64,000 nt of DNA, from contig WIXG01000002.1 of NCBI GenBank assembly GCA_009869945.1, forward strand, positions 248,001 to 312,000, in the 5' to 3' direction. Under the pieces are notes generated by a model. It was not told the DNA's origin, did no database searches, and was given only the letters and a program-made list of their open reading frames with translations. Positions 36,056 to 49,144 of this stretch are shown here, piece after piece; within the stretch, counting starts at the first letter, position 1, and every line of letters begins with the position of its first letter. This DNA is from Mesaphorura yosii. Lineage: Eukaryota; Arthropoda; Collembola; Poduromorpha; Tullbergiidae. The position numbers and the translations under genes were made by a program.

Positions 36056-39000
36056 ATGGCCGCGACCGCAAGGCTGCAAGCGGAGGAAAAAATGTCCAGT
36101 ATGCTGATTCTTTTCGGACTCGTTTTGTCCTTCTGCTTGGAAAGTTGTTCTGCAAAATTCTGTAAGTTGTCAGGCAGAAAATTGCAAGGTTTACGAAGAA
36201 TTTTAGCACATTTCTTGTTTTTCCTTGCCCTGCAGTACTCCTCGTCGACGACAATTCGCCCACTTTGGTTTCCGCCTTCGGACTGGGGATGAAGGAATAC
36301 GAGGATTCTAAAGGGAAAAGCGTCGACTTTATCCATGTCGCGTACAAGAACGACAGCAATTGGGACGAAGGTTATTCACGGATAATCATGAGAATGCGAA
36401 ATGGCAGCCTAATTAATAAATTGAATTCACCCTGCCGCTGTGACGCTTAACTTTTAGTCTGCCAAGCCGCATCGGCTGGAATCACCGCCGTGCTCGACGC
36501 AACATACTCAAAAGACTCGGAAACCAAACCCCAAACCTTCTTCACGTCGAAGAATGTTCCCTACTTCAAGGTCGATGTTCCAATGGACAATCTGATGGTC
36601 GGAGCAAAAGAAATGCTCGAGTCGAAGGGAGCGAGCAACGGATTCTTGATTTTTCACAACCAGAATGGTGACAAAAACCTTATGAATGCATTTTCTTTGC
36701 AAATTCGTTTTATTATTGAATCTTGTAGATGTAAGCCGAGGAATTCACAACATTTTGGGCCACACGCTGATTCGCTTTGCATTTCTCGACGCGTCAACGA
36801 TGAGCAAATTGATTGACGAGAAGTTTGAGTATCGAATTCCGTCTGCAGTCGTGCTTTTTGGTAGGGATCACAATTCTATGCGTGTGTTAATTCGTTGGTG
36901 AAGACGATCAAAAGCCAATCCGAGGCCTTTCCGTCAATTTTGCAGGCACGGGGAAAGAGTTTGATGACTTCATCCGTACCAGACCACAGGTCTTCAAGCG
37001 GGATTTACTGGAATGGGTCTTCATGTACAACGGGTTCCCGAAATCCACCAAACACCTCAACATCTCGTTCCCGACCATCAGAGGGTACTTCGATGGCGCG
37101 CTGTGCTGCAAACTACAGCCGGGAGCCGGTTCGGCGAGTTCTGGTTCCGGTGGGAATTGTGACCCAAATCAATGTTCTGGCGATCCAGCCGAGTTGTACC
37201 TGCGGAAGCTGGCCGTCGTTTTCTCTGCCGTCCTCGCCGAGGCAGACCCGAATGGAAGCAACCTGGTGAAGTTGGGCTGTGACGCAAATAACAAGGCGTC
37301 GGGCAATGCGGCCTTCAAAACCACTTTCGGAGCTAAATTAAGCGAGGTAAAACGTAACGTACTCCATCAATAGTCGCAAGAACCCTAATTTTTGTGGATG
37401 ACAGCAGCTCAGGTTTTCATTCGTGACAGCATTTGCTTCTTCGTTTATTCGCGTACATTCATATACAACTTTTAATCGTCACCCATTAAATAATCTTCTT
37501 TGCAGAAATCTGAAGGGTTATTCTCCTTGAAAGACGATCACATGAGTTTTACGTCCACCGTGAAATTCGACCAGTCTTTTAACAATTCTGTGACGGCCGT
37601 CGGAGCCTTTGATTCGGCAACCGGATTTACGAAGGCTTCCTCCTACGCCTTTCGGACCCGGCAAAAATATTACCGAATCGGAATCGTTGACGTAAGCCCA
37701 ATCAGTCTAACGTGCATTCAATAACTATTCAATTCTTGGTTGTTTGCTAACGGTCACCTATTCAGTAATTAAATTATCTGTTATGTTAAAGTACCCACCC
37801 TGGACATACTGGGACGCGGCTGCGGGAAATTGGACGGGCTACTGCATAGAGCTGGCGCGTGGTATTGCGGAGAAAATGAACTTCACGTACGACTTAGTCG
37901 TAAGCGAAGGATTCGGACATCGAGATAATGTCACAATGCGATGGGATGGTCTGACGGGCGATCTAATTCATGGAGTAAAGTCCAAAGCCAAAGCCTAAGT
38001 CGCACTTTCCATTTTTCACATATGCCTAATCATAATCTCTCCCGCAGAAAATCGACATCGCTGTCGCCGCTTACATAATGACCTCCGAAAGAGAGGAGTT
38101 TATTGATTTCGTGTCGCCGTACTACGAGCAGAGTGGACTCATCATAAGTAAGTGCTTATATAATTGTCATTATTATTGTCATTCATTATTGGGAGTTTCA
38201 ATCTACACTTGAATGAAAATAATTCATGAACCCAATGCGTGAAATATTCCTTAATATGTAATTGATTGGAGTAATTGCATGTGCGAATGCGAATTTCTGC
38301 ATTGCAGCAATGAAAAAGCCTGTTGTCAAGAATTCGCTCTTCAAGTTCATGACTGTGTTACGACCTGAGGTAAGCTTAAATCGTATTTACCGGTGAATCG
38401 TTAAATCTGAAGCCAGCAATTTTATTGTCAATGAATTAATAAAATGCTTTCTTGCTCACGTAATTTTCTCAGGTTTGGTTTAGCATTGCTGGCGCGACAA
38501 TTGCGACTGGATTCATGCTGTGGTTTTTGGACAAATTTTCGCCTTACTCAGCGCAGAACAACCCGCACAAATACAAAAGCTTCAGGTGCCAACGATAATA
38601 ATGACTGAATTAACATGTATTGAATTGTTGAATTTGACAACTCGACTTGAGTACAGGAAATTCACGCTGAAGGAAAGTTTCTGGTTTGCGTTGACATCAT
38701 TTACACGTAAGTGAAGAACTGTCTCAAAATACTAATTGGAGTAATCAAAATACTAATATGACATCGTCACACGCAATTTAGCTCAAGGAGGCGGTGAGCC
38801 ACCGAAGGCATTTTCAGGCAGGACCCTCGTAGCGGCGTACTGGATATTTGTGGTGCTGATGCTCGCGACCTTCACGGCAAACCTCGCGGCATTTCTGACC
38901 GTTGAGAGAATGCAAAGTCCAATTCGGAACCTGGAACACCTGGCTGGACAGTCGAGCGTGAAGTATTCGGTCGTGAATGGCTCGACAGCGCAGAGGTTCT

Positions 39001-39920
39001 TCAACAACATGGCCAAGGCGGAGGATACCCTTTATCAGTGAGTGTCACACCGAAAGTAGACGTATTTACCGTATATGTAAAATGACGGTTTGTCGTGTTC
39101 CATGAAGAATGTGGAGGAATCTGACGTTAAGCGCCCCATCATCGGCAAAGGAGTACATCGTTTGGGAATATCCAATTAGAGAAATGTACATCCACATCAA
39201 TTCGGTCATTCAGAAGACGGGAGAAGTGGAGGACGCCAGAAAGGGATTTGATAAAGTATGAAGAAATACGAATTCAACTTCCAGTTGTGTTTTGCTGAGG
39301 TATTTTTGTCTCACAGGTTCTCGCTGACGAATACTACGCATTCATCCATGACGCGGCTCAAACACGCTACGAAGTATACCAGAATTGTAGCCTGACACTG
39401 ATTGGCGAGGCATTTGCTGAAAGCCCATACGCAATTGCAGTGGCTCAGGGAAATCCACTTCAAGACGACATCTCGATGGCCATTCTCGATCTGCAAACGA
39501 ATCGATTCTTCGAGTCTCTCTCGTCGAAGTACTGGAATTCAAAGTGTCAGAGCTTGAGTGACGGCGAGAGCGATGGGATTTCGTTGGAGAGTCTCGGGGG
39601 TGTCTTCATCGCGACAATCATTGGTAAATGTCAATTTTATCATTCGTGCCAAATGCCAAAGTGCGCAAAGATCCAAGTTATTGTGTCCTTTTCGTCCGTC
39701 GTTTCTTGTAGGACTTGGAATTGCGTTCATTTCACTGGCAATAGAAGTATTTACAACGGCAAGAAACCGAAGGAAGGCGAAGATCGAAGCTGAGAAAATT
39801 GCGAACAAAACGCAGTTCCTTGGGCCGATGGACTTTTATGGGACAAAGATTAAGAAAGCTGAAGCCATCAATGCCTTGGCCATCAAAAGAGGACATTTCA
39901 TGCCTGAAGTCATCAACTAA
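36056..39920 (+). CDS. Ir25a: Ionotropic receptor, IR25a-type chemosensory co-receptor
   Basis: Fifteen coding exons: 36056-36161, 36236-36370, 36458-36667, 36729-36860, 36946-37346, 37506-37691, 37792-37974, 38048-38147, 38308-38369, 38473-38585, 38657-38706, 38782-39037, 39108-39255, 39317-39623 and 39712-39920; 2598 nt, 865 aa. A signal peptide (SMLILFGLVLSFCLESCSA) is followed by an amino-terminal domain of about 350 residues, present in IR25a/IR8a but absent from most IRs. Ligand-binding S1 starts at YPPWTYW (391); M1 about 506-526; the pore loop has TPQGGGEPPK (559-568); M3 has TFTANLAAFLT (589-599); S2 follows, then SDGISLESLGGVF and M4. Glutamate-contact positions are all kept: R466 (TSEREEFIDF), T628 (NGST) and D706 (HDAA). 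Weak points: the exon 7 acceptor (ttaaag|TAC) has a poor pyrimidine tract, and the exon 2 donor is GTTATT. Poly(A) signal 40058-40063. IR8a is the main alternative identity. Confidence 0.85.
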
Positions 39921-40370
39921 GTCGTTGTACATTTGAATGTCTTTAACATGCCACCCTATCTTCACACTTTACCTGATCTCATCCTGAATTTTAGTGATGC
40001 ATTGTGCACTGCTTCAATAACATGTTTTCGACACTTCTGCATTATACACGAATAATGAATAAAAGTATTGCATTTTGCTACAAATTCTTCTGACCAACTT
40101 CCGAAGCCGAAGTCCGTTAGAGCAGCAGTGCATTCAGGATTTTCCGCAGACGGTACAGTTTACTCATCAAAATGTCGGGCACGAGCGAACGCTCATCACG
40201 CAGAGGTTTTGTTTTGACGGGATTTCTGTAAAATCTGCAAAAAGAGCAGGCAGCAAGATGAATTTAACACAGAGGTGTTAATTAGTTTGAGAGTAATTTA
40301 CCGAGTGACTGCCACCGCCACGAATTATTTAGCTCAAGTTCATTAAATAAGGCAATCAAATGCTCGCACT

Positions 40371-40377
40371 TATAAAA
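40371..40377 (+). promoter_or_regulatory. TATA box of CUB-protein gene
   Basis: TATAAAA, 107 nt upstream of the ATG at 40484. Confidence 0.6.
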
Positions 40378-40483
40378 TGCATGGCCGACATTGCCAGATC
40401 TTCCCACTCGATTGGCGCGTTTGCAGGAGCGTCTTCGTCACCAGAGTATTCGCGTGTTTTTTTTCAGCATAATTTCAGTCACA

Positions 40484-42658
40484 ATGAAGTTCCAATACTG
40501 TGAACTTCCTATTTCCACTTTCGTCTTGGTCGTAATTGGGGCAATTGCCGCCCTTATCAGCTGTGAATCGAATAAGACCGATGTTGACACGGACAATGAG
40601 AAAGCAGTTGTACCAGGCTCAAGCAAAGACAGAAGCTCAAAGGGTTCGCCACAGTTTATTAGTAGAAATGAGGTGCCAAGAATTTAATTTAATGACTTAT
40701 ATTTGCATTTGCTTACAGTTTTGCCATTTCCGTTCCTAGCGGTGGTCTCCTTCCCGAATGAGATGTGCCTCTCGCCTTACGGAGTCGGAGCTTGCTACTC
40801 GGCGTAAGTTAACTAATGCACTGAACTTGTGGGTCTTGTGGACTTAAATCAGTCGTACTGTTGGCCGGAATATTAACCACATCAGTTGTGCCATTATTTA
40901 GGAAGCAGTGTTCACGAAATGGTGGATTTGATACAGGTGAAACCTGTGCATTTGGCTACGGAGTCTGCTGCTACTGTATGTCTTTAAACAAACCAGAAAA
41001 TCATATTAATAGCAGATCTACGAATAACAAGTTTAATTAATTATTGTACTCGTCGTTTGTGTTTCAGATTCTCAAACCTGTACATCAAGCACCAACACTG
41101 CCACTACGATCACCCACAATCTGACCCATATTATCACTCCGCCAGTACTTCCCCAGCAGTGTCGGTATACGATTCCAAGGGTAAGTTGCAGGTCGGATGT
41201 CGGTCAAAGCGTGAAAATAAAACGCTGCGCTCGCTGATCGCTGATTTAATTACTAAAACCGTTCATCCCAATGCTGCGCCACAGCAAAAGGGTGTCTGCC
41301 AAATTCGGGTGGATTTCCTCACGTTTTCGCTGTCGAATCCAAACCCGGAAGGCAACTGCGTTCAGGACACACTGGTAGTCAGCGGACAGGACAACTTTCC
41401 TCATTTGACTCTCTGTGGGACCGCATCGCCACCGGATCATTGCAAGTTTCCACATGAAACACTCAAGTTGAAATCAGCTGTAACTTTTTGTGGTTTTGTG
41501 CTTGTAGTGTATTTGGATTATGGACAATCGGACATTGTCACCCTTAACATGGACCTCCTCAACATGACCTCAATGCACGACCTCCTCATAACAATGATTA
41601 AATGCGATTCGCCCGAAAAAGGTAAAATTTGTAAATTAAGATTCGTCAGTTCCTGTTTGCGCTGTGTTCCGCATTGCTTTAACCACGGTTAAAGTCACGA
41701 TACGGTTGAGTCATACTGGAAAATTTGAAGGGTTAATTCCATTTCTTCAACATTACCACGCAACCGTAGTTAATCGGTGAAGGTGATTAAATTTTCTCAT
41801 TAGAAATCTCCATTGGTGGAAATTTTTCGCCAGTAAGTAAAACTAAAGTTTTGGAAAAAAAAATTTTATTTCTTCAGTATGACTTAACCGTATCAATATA
41901 TTTGTCCCATCAATCCTGGCTTTAACACTAACGCCAGCGTATTTAAATGAACCGCTCCTCTTGCCTCCCTGCCATTGTCTCAGCTCCTGACGGCTGCGCC
42001 CAGTACTACACTGACCAGCGCTCGGACGTGAAGAGCTTCAACTTCCCGCAGCAGCAAATGAATAATGAAATGTACATGGTCTGCGTCAAGACCTTTTCTG
42101 GCTCGGACGGAATTCGGTGGATGCAATGCACGGACACGGGCTTGACCCAAAACTTCTTCATCACGGGGATTGTGGGGCTCAACACGACGGGGCTGAGTGG
42201 AAGCTCCTGCGTGACTGACTACGTCGAGATTTATGGGACGCAAGGTGGAAAATACTGCGGCGCCGATTTCGGGACAGTCGACAGTAAGGCTTTTGTGAAT
42301 TTTACCCTTCAGGCTCTCGAGGCAGGCTAAACTCTGGCTCTTTGATTTGATTTTAGGCATCGCAAAGCCGTACACAATGTGGGTGAACTTCGACGAGGCA
42401 GAATTCCCGCAGCCGACTGGCCCAATCAACATGACGTCGGGTTGTCCGATCGGTTGGATGTGCGCAGACACGGAACCTTGTCAAAGTGGTAAATCTCTCT
42501 GTCGGAGGACATTTCCCAAAGTGATAGAAGCCTCTGAATTCGGAATTAACATGTTTTTGATCTGCCCTTCAGGTGGAACGTGTGTGGCGCCTCCGGAGCT
42601 CTTCCAAATTACCGATGTCGGGAACACCGGCTTCTGCCTTCGGTATATGATTGAATAG
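40484..42658 (+). CDS. Secreted CUB-domain protein
   Basis: Nine exons: 40484-40661, 40719-40803, 40902-40975, 41068-41180, 41285-41441, 41508-41621, 41984-42283, 42357-42488 and 42573-42658; 1239 nt, 412 aa. After a signal peptide comes the N-terminal cysteine block FPNEMC ... GACYSAKQCSRNGG ... CAFGYGVCC, which precedes CUB domains in a large arthropod family. The first CUB begins QCRYTIPR and continues VCQIRVDFLTFSL and NCVQDTLVVSG to CGT. A second CUB-like part starts APDGCAQYYT and includes SSCVTDYVEIYG and YCGADFG. Intron 5 (41442-41507) appears to use a GC donor (CATT|GCAAGT...TGTAG|TG): splicing restores DHLYLDYG after CGT, as in relatives, while retention would add 22 residues without breaking frame. 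Donor 1 (A|GTAGAA) was chosen by phase. Poly(A) signal 42744-42749. Exact role unknown; CUB domains mediate extracellular protein interaction. Confidence 0.82.
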
Positions 42659-42749
42659 AAGCGACGACCAATGCATAAAAGTAAGCAGGATATGTCAAAC
42701 AACACGAAAGATGGAATGCCCATAAAGATAACGAATAACGAGCAATAAA

Positions 42750-44209
42750 AGTTTTTACTGCTGCTCATGAAAAGCGCTGAATATTCATCTTTTCATCGTC
42801 ACATGCAATTTACAATAAATTGCAAGGTTGTTGCTGTCAAACGGTTACTCTTTAGGTACTTTCTATTTATAGCTAAAATCCAAATCCAACAATCTTGCAT
42901 GTCTCAAGAAGAAAACAAGACTAAGTTAGCGTGTTTATGCTAATCAGTTGAATCCACTTGCTTCAAGTGGCTATGGCTGTGACTGTGGGAAATGTCATTC
43001 ACACGCTTTTCCAGTGTACAACACATAAGAAAGTGCTTGCTACATCAGCATCTGAAAATCGCAAATATTTGCCAGCCAATTCGAGCCTTCATGCCTGTCT
43101 CCCTGTTTTGTAACGGGAAATGAATTGCGAGAAATCTCCTAAAATGAATATTTTAATTGCCTGCCGCAGTGCATGTCGAAATGCATGACATGAAGCCCAA
43201 AGGTTCGTTTTCAATCCTGAACAATGACAATGCCTGCCACACATGGCACAGCTCTGTACTACGTAATCATAATCCTTCACAGCCACACCACTGATACTAA
43301 TTGACATTGGCTAAATTGGCTTCTTTCACCACATGCGATCAGCAACAGCAACGGAACATGATAATGATAACATGAACTACTACACGAACATGAATAAAAT
43401 GCAAGCAAGCATCGTACATTTGTTCAGTCATAAAACACATGTAGAAACTATTTTTATTTCAATCTCATAATTTCATTCCACTGCACTGTGCCGAGCGAAG
43501 AGGGAAGAGATTCTCATCCCTCATCATCATGCCGGAAGATAAACGCAAAGCGATGCAGGACGGCGAGCCCTGAGTTATGACTTACACTTTTTTCTGCTAA
43601 TAATAAAATATATTAACGGACATTACGTGGCTGTGGCTAAACTAAACGCTGGCACAGGAATTCCTTCTTCGGGGTGCTGCACTGCACTGCTGCGGTGCTG
43701 GGATCCTGTCGCAATTCATTACGCAATCTAATGCAATGAAGACACAATGCAAGAAGCAATGGCAATGTCAATGGTAATTGTTGCCATGTTTTTTTACGTC
43801 TGCGTCTGCCAAGTCTTTTACCCAAGCACCTTAGGCCACGCACACCGGTATGGCATGGCAAAGGCAGTAACTTTCCTCTTCCTCTTCTTCCTGTCTACAA
43901 TGTCTTCTTTGTCCTCCAGTCATTGCATTGTCAAGTCAAGCAGTGCCGATGATTTGCAGTAATAATTGGCAATTGCTATATTAGTCCTGCAATTGTATTC
44001 GAGCGCCTTCAGTACAGATTCGGACTTCCGTCGGTCGGCATTGATTGACACTGACATTTTGTCACGTTGCGTTCGTTCGTTCCCTTGTCTTGATCTTAAC
44101 GCGAGTTCTTCAGAATTCTTGTGCCTTGTGTCTTGTCATTATCCTTTGTCACAAGACTCACGCACGACGCGCAAATTTGCGATTTGTGTCTCCCTACGCT
44201 GCTACCGCA
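42750..44209. other. Intergenic region
   Basis: No supportable gene between the CUB-protein gene and the large chitin-binding-like gene. Short open frames on both strands overlap each other and have no domains. Confidence 0.45.
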
Positions 44210-46060
44210 ATGAAGTTGCAATTGCAATCGAACGTGCTCTTCCTCTTTGTCGGAACAATTCAGGTGAGTTAATTTCTTCTTCTATTCTGGTGTCGTGTTC
44301 AATTAACGCTGCAGCAATTCCAGTATGTAGCGTGCAGTATTTTACCAACTTTACACCTGTCAACTGTTTCGCCGTGTCTTTGCTTTTTGCAGTCGATGTG
44401 GATTGAAGCCAACGCGCTTCCTGCCATCGCCTTTCCCAAGTCTGGGCGTGCATCCGCGTCCACACCTGGATCTTCTTCATCTTCGTCTGCCAAGCAGCCG
44501 CAGCAGCAGTTTTCGATACCGATCATTGGAACAAAAGTCCCAGCGGCTTCCGCACAAGTGACGACCTGCAGCAAAGGGAAGAAGCTGCCGCATCCAGACA
44601 ACCCAAACAAATTCTTCCAATGCCAGTTCATCTCCAAGGCCGATGTTTGGTTGACACAGCCGTACAGCTGCCCTTCTGCGGGGCATGTGTTTGACGAAGC
44701 GAAGCAGGCCTGCATCGACAGGGAGACAGGCAAGCCGGCGGATAATGACGGCGGTGGTAGTGGTGGCCTTAGCCTTGGACGAATTGATACAGAAGTTGAG
44801 CCCACAGCACGGAGCCCAGCAGCAACATCAGAAACCAGCAAAGACCTGAGAGGAGCCGGCAAAACCGCTGCGAAGGAAGACGCAGGAGATTCATTAGGCA
44901 TAATTGCGAAATTAGCGAGCGCTCTCGAGAGCCTGGCTTCCACTGTGCAGACGCTGAGCAAGAACAATGAGAATCTGGCGAAAGTCACCGTTATCAAGAG
45001 AAAGGACGAGGCTGACGAATTCAGAGAAGTGAACATGAATAAAATGAGCTCAAACGCAATTGAAGATAATGAGCGGGATGAATTCCTCGATAATCACGTC
45101 GACGCTGTTTTTAAGCCGATACGGGGAAATGCAAATGCCCAAGACTCAATTCCCAGCACGCAGCTTCCGTCTTCATCTTCAGTTTTGAAACCTCACACGA
45201 TCTTGCTCAATAAGAACCCTGAAAAAGAACAGCGGCCATTCCTTCGACCTCAGCAGCAGCTCGAAGAGGAAATCTTAAGCAGTGAAAGCACGGAAGAAAA
45301 TATTTCGGCATCCGCCGAGGATAACAAGAATCCGTTTGAAAACTCACTCCTCAAAATGTGGATGATGAATTTCTTACCCAAACCCAAAATCATGCACCCA
45401 TTCACAAATTCTCACTTGCTCACTCCAGCCACGCTTCAAAATATGAAAAGGTACGAAAACTTGGGTCCGGACGATTTCCCTTCGACGACAACGACGAAAT
45501 CCACGACCGAGCCAGTCACTCCCTTAGTCACTTCTTCAACAGCTCCTTCGACGACGACAGCCTCGACTTCGACGTCGGCTTCGACCGCTCGATTCCCCGC
45601 ATTTGAATACCACTACATTCACCAACCACAGCCAAAGCCAACTACCATCCGGCCACTAATCCAGCCTCTGCCCAATGCAAATGCGAATTCCAACAATGTT
45701 GGGGGCAACCTGATAAATCTGTTCTCGCTCTTCAAGCGGCTTACATCTTCACGAGATGAAGACGGATCAAATGAAGATCGTGATCATGATCACAGATTCC
45801 CATTTTCTAATCCACCCTCGCCAGTGTCTGTGCCGGTGCCCGCACCGCAGAGGTTAATAAATTCCAATTCAAATCCGAGCCCATTCATTTTCCACCGAAT
45901 TCCAATGTCAGCCTCCTCCACGCCTTCCGAGTCGCAGCCCAACAACAGCAACGACAACCACGTCTCTTTGCTGCAGCACACAGTCGCACGCACCCCGGAT
46001 AAATCACCGGCTGATGACAGCAGCTTAAGACGACCACGACAGCCAAGAAAACAAAATTGA
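44210..46060 (+). CDS. Large secreted protein with one chitin-binding-like domain and Ser/Thr/Pro-rich tail
   Basis: Exons 44210-44263 (18 codons, MKLQLQSNVLFLFVGTIQ) and 44393-46060; 1722 nt, 573 aa. The signal peptide is split by the intron, as in the small peritrophin-like genes. Residues 77-125 form a chitin-binding type 2-like domain: C77, FFQC95, SC111PSAGHVFDEAKQAC125, with four instead of six cysteines (the second consensus cysteine is replaced within HPDNPNKFFQC). A short helical segment follows (about 172-205, LASALESLASTVQTLSKN), then a long low-complexity region rich in Ser, Thr, Pro, Asn and Gln, including a TTTTKSTTEPVT stretch that suits mucin-type glycosylation. It is probably an extracellular matrix or cuticle-associated protein; that is inference. 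A 245-codon open frame on the opposite strand over exon 2 is a shadow. Confidence 0.83.
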
Positions 46061-49000
46061 GCAAAAAGTAGTCGTTAAAGTAAAGCAGAAGCGATTCACT
46101 TCTACAAATCATGTTGCCATTAAATTAAATTTGAGCAATGCAATGCAAAGCGATGCAGCAAGCAAAGTAATTTTAGTCTCTCATTATGTTTATGCCCTAC
46201 GCATGTTTTATACTCTAATAATTTATCTGTTCCAAGTACCAATTTACTTTATGCAGGAGTAAAAAATCACATTTTCACGTAAAACATGAAAATTGCATTT
46301 CTCCTGTCGCCCGGTTCATTGAAATCGAAATGAAATCAAAGTTGCAACGCGTACAATATAAAAAATGCGAGCAAAGCTGAAAAACGTGGAATTTGGATTT
46401 GGAATTTCGAGTCGTTAAAAAGATTCGCATGAGATGAATTCAATCTCAGGGCAAAAAATGCCAAACGCCAAACACGAGTGCAAGTTTGTTGCATTCATTC
46501 CTTTCTTGGACCCACGTTACGTGCCATTGAATGAAGTTCGGCGCGAGCTCGCAAGACAACAAACTAGCAAATAAAGTTATTTGTCATTTATGATTGTGCA
46601 ACATCATTGAGATTAATCGCGGCTCATAATTTAACTCGGCGCAGGCAGAGCAGTGCATCAACGATCAAAATTCCACGCCACGTCAGGAAATGCGAATTGC
46701 TCACTTTCGCGTTCGCGTGCAGGCGGGCAAGCATTCTTGTCATTGCAAAAGAATTCGCATACTCGCAGTCGCATTTGCCCGCTTTTTGCTCTTTGCTGTT
46801 GTTCATTCACCCACACAAATAACACACATCATTTCCTCTTCCACGCGATCATTTAATTGGACACGACAAATACCGGTGCGATGCGGTACGAATTCGTTTG
46901 AGCAAATGCAAGAAGCAAGATGCACAAAAGACCGATTCACGAGCCAAAATGTCTCTGCTTTCGATTTCTCGGGTCATAAAATCGCTCAGCTTCAGAAATT
47001 CTTAACTGCTCATTAAAATTGTGTACGAATTCTTTCCACATTGTGAATCTTTGCCATGCAACAATCTGAATTGTGCTTTTTAACGTTTTCGCATAGTTTT
47101 TTAATGAGCGAGCAATAACTCGAAATTTGAATGACGAAGTCTGGAACCAAGCAATGAGATATGAAATCATTTGGACTGATTTTGGTTTTAGTTTAGGAAA
47201 TAGCTGGCTTAATTCAAACCCGATGCTTGCCAAAAGCAGCGTAATTAAAATAGCTACCAGTCAGTTCGGAGCAGACGAAAATTGGAGCCGGCAGACGAAG
47301 TGGAGTGGAGGTCGAGACGGCAAGACTCCGCGCACGCCAGGTTCACGGAAGATCTCAGAATTACAAAAATAAAGTAATGAAAAGTGTCGTTTGCAAATAC
47401 CATGGCCTGGCGTGTCATGAATTTGTAGGTGCTGTGCTGCTTTCCATTCAGTGATCGAGATTCAAGTGTGAGAGAAAAGAATGTTTTTTTAAAAGATGTG
47501 ACATATTCTATTATTAGGCCACGGGGCTGCCACTGCCACGCCACGCCACACCACGTAAACTTGTTTCGATTTAGCACGATCGAGTCTTCCTTTTTGGCTT
47601 GGGTGCTGCTCCCAAAGGCCGGCTCGTATTCGTACTTGGTACTTCGTATTTTGGGTCCTCCTCGTGTCAATTCTTCTTTCCTCCTTGCAATGCAGCTCTG
47701 CGCGAGCGAGTGAATGTGAATTTGTGAACTAAGCACTTTCCATTCCAAAAATCTGTTCGTATCGCTATTGACTCGTTACAGATTGATTTATTTCTTTGTA
47801 AATAGAATCTGGCCGTAACTCGAACAGAAATCGCGTTTGAATAGCACGTGCTTGCTGTTTTTGTTGAGTTGACAAAAAATAAGTCCACGGACCAAGTTTT
47901 CATATGCACGGAAGCAATTCCGAGTTTTGTCTTCGTGAGTCGAGTTTTGATGCGAATCCAAGAAAGGAGGAGAAGAATGAAGACGAAGACGAAATGAAGG
48001 CTGTTGGAGCAGCTCCGCGAGCGCAAACTGCATTGGGGCGATAGACGATATGATACACGGCTTAATGAGTATTTACAACAACTGATTTCACACAACACAA
48101 CGCAGCGGTCTAGATCTCGATTTCGTATCGTTATCGTGCTTACGTGTGCTCGGTCGGAGACAAAAGTAAAGTACGGAACGAAGCACGAGTAGTATTTGGC
48201 AACTGAGCCTGTGGTCTGCTAGAATTACGCACGTGGGATCATATTCACATCACTGCTCACTCGAGCCTCGGCCCGGCCTCGTCGGCTCATCATTATCATC
48301 ACATTATTATCTCGACGAAATCTTATTCTTCTTTCTTCTCCAATTCACTGCACACAACCGAAACCGAAACACTGCAAAATACAAAACAACGAATGACTTC
48401 TTTCTTCGGAGGAGCAGTGAAGCTAATTTATATTTTATCTTCATCGTTCTCGTTCTCGTTCTCGTTCCAGTTCCTGGTTCCTGTGATTGTGAATTGTTAA
48501 TTGTGAACTGAGCCCAAATGTGTTCAATGGTTCAATTGTCACGAGCGCATGCGCGATTTCTGACACCGGAAAACTTTAAAGATTCATTGTGTGCATGTGT
48601 TTTGCGAAAGATTGCCAAATTGAACGGCTTTGACTGATCTCTCATGTTTCGATGTACGTCGAAGATGACGAAGAGTAGACCGGTACAACAAAGGCAAATA
48701 TTTTGAAGTGTAGACCCGTCAGGCGTCAGGTTTCCAAACTGCAGTGAACACTGAGAAGTTCTTGAACAACGAATCTCTTTTGCGGAGGGCGGCGATCTGT
48801 CCTTTGTAGATTCATGACGTTGTTATTTTGCAGGCTTCCGGTTTTGCGAGTTCTCCTTTTAGTTCCTGAGAGCAAGACCGACCCGCATGTGAATGGTCTC
48901 ATTCTTTTCCGTGAGTGGTGAGTCTGCGTCTGCGTGGTTCGTAAACTGTCGATCAAACTGACCAAACTTGGTCGGATCACATGGGTGAAAAAGTGCGATT

Positions 49001-49144
49001 ACGGTTACGAGTAGTGCATTGTCTCCGTTCTCCGATAGCGGCGGCGGCGGCAAGCGGAAGATCTTCAGGGGTTTAGTGGGGGTGCAGAGATATTCAAGAG
49101 TGAGTGTGACGTGAACGCAGAGCAGTCAGAAAACAATTACAACA
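46061..49144. other. Gene-free region upstream of K2P-2
   Basis: About 3 kb with no gene I can support. The left end holds the 3' UTR of the large secreted protein (ATTAAA near 46122). The right end must contain the K2P-2 promoter. CG-containing purine-rich sequence just before the ATG (tagcggcggcggcggcaag, about 49036-49054) looks like a 5' UTR. Confidence 0.4.

Noticed and set aside
44299-45036. Minus-strand 245-codon frame
   Set aside because: Antisense shadow of the large chitin-binding-like gene, which has a signal peptide, splice sites and a domain on the plus strand.
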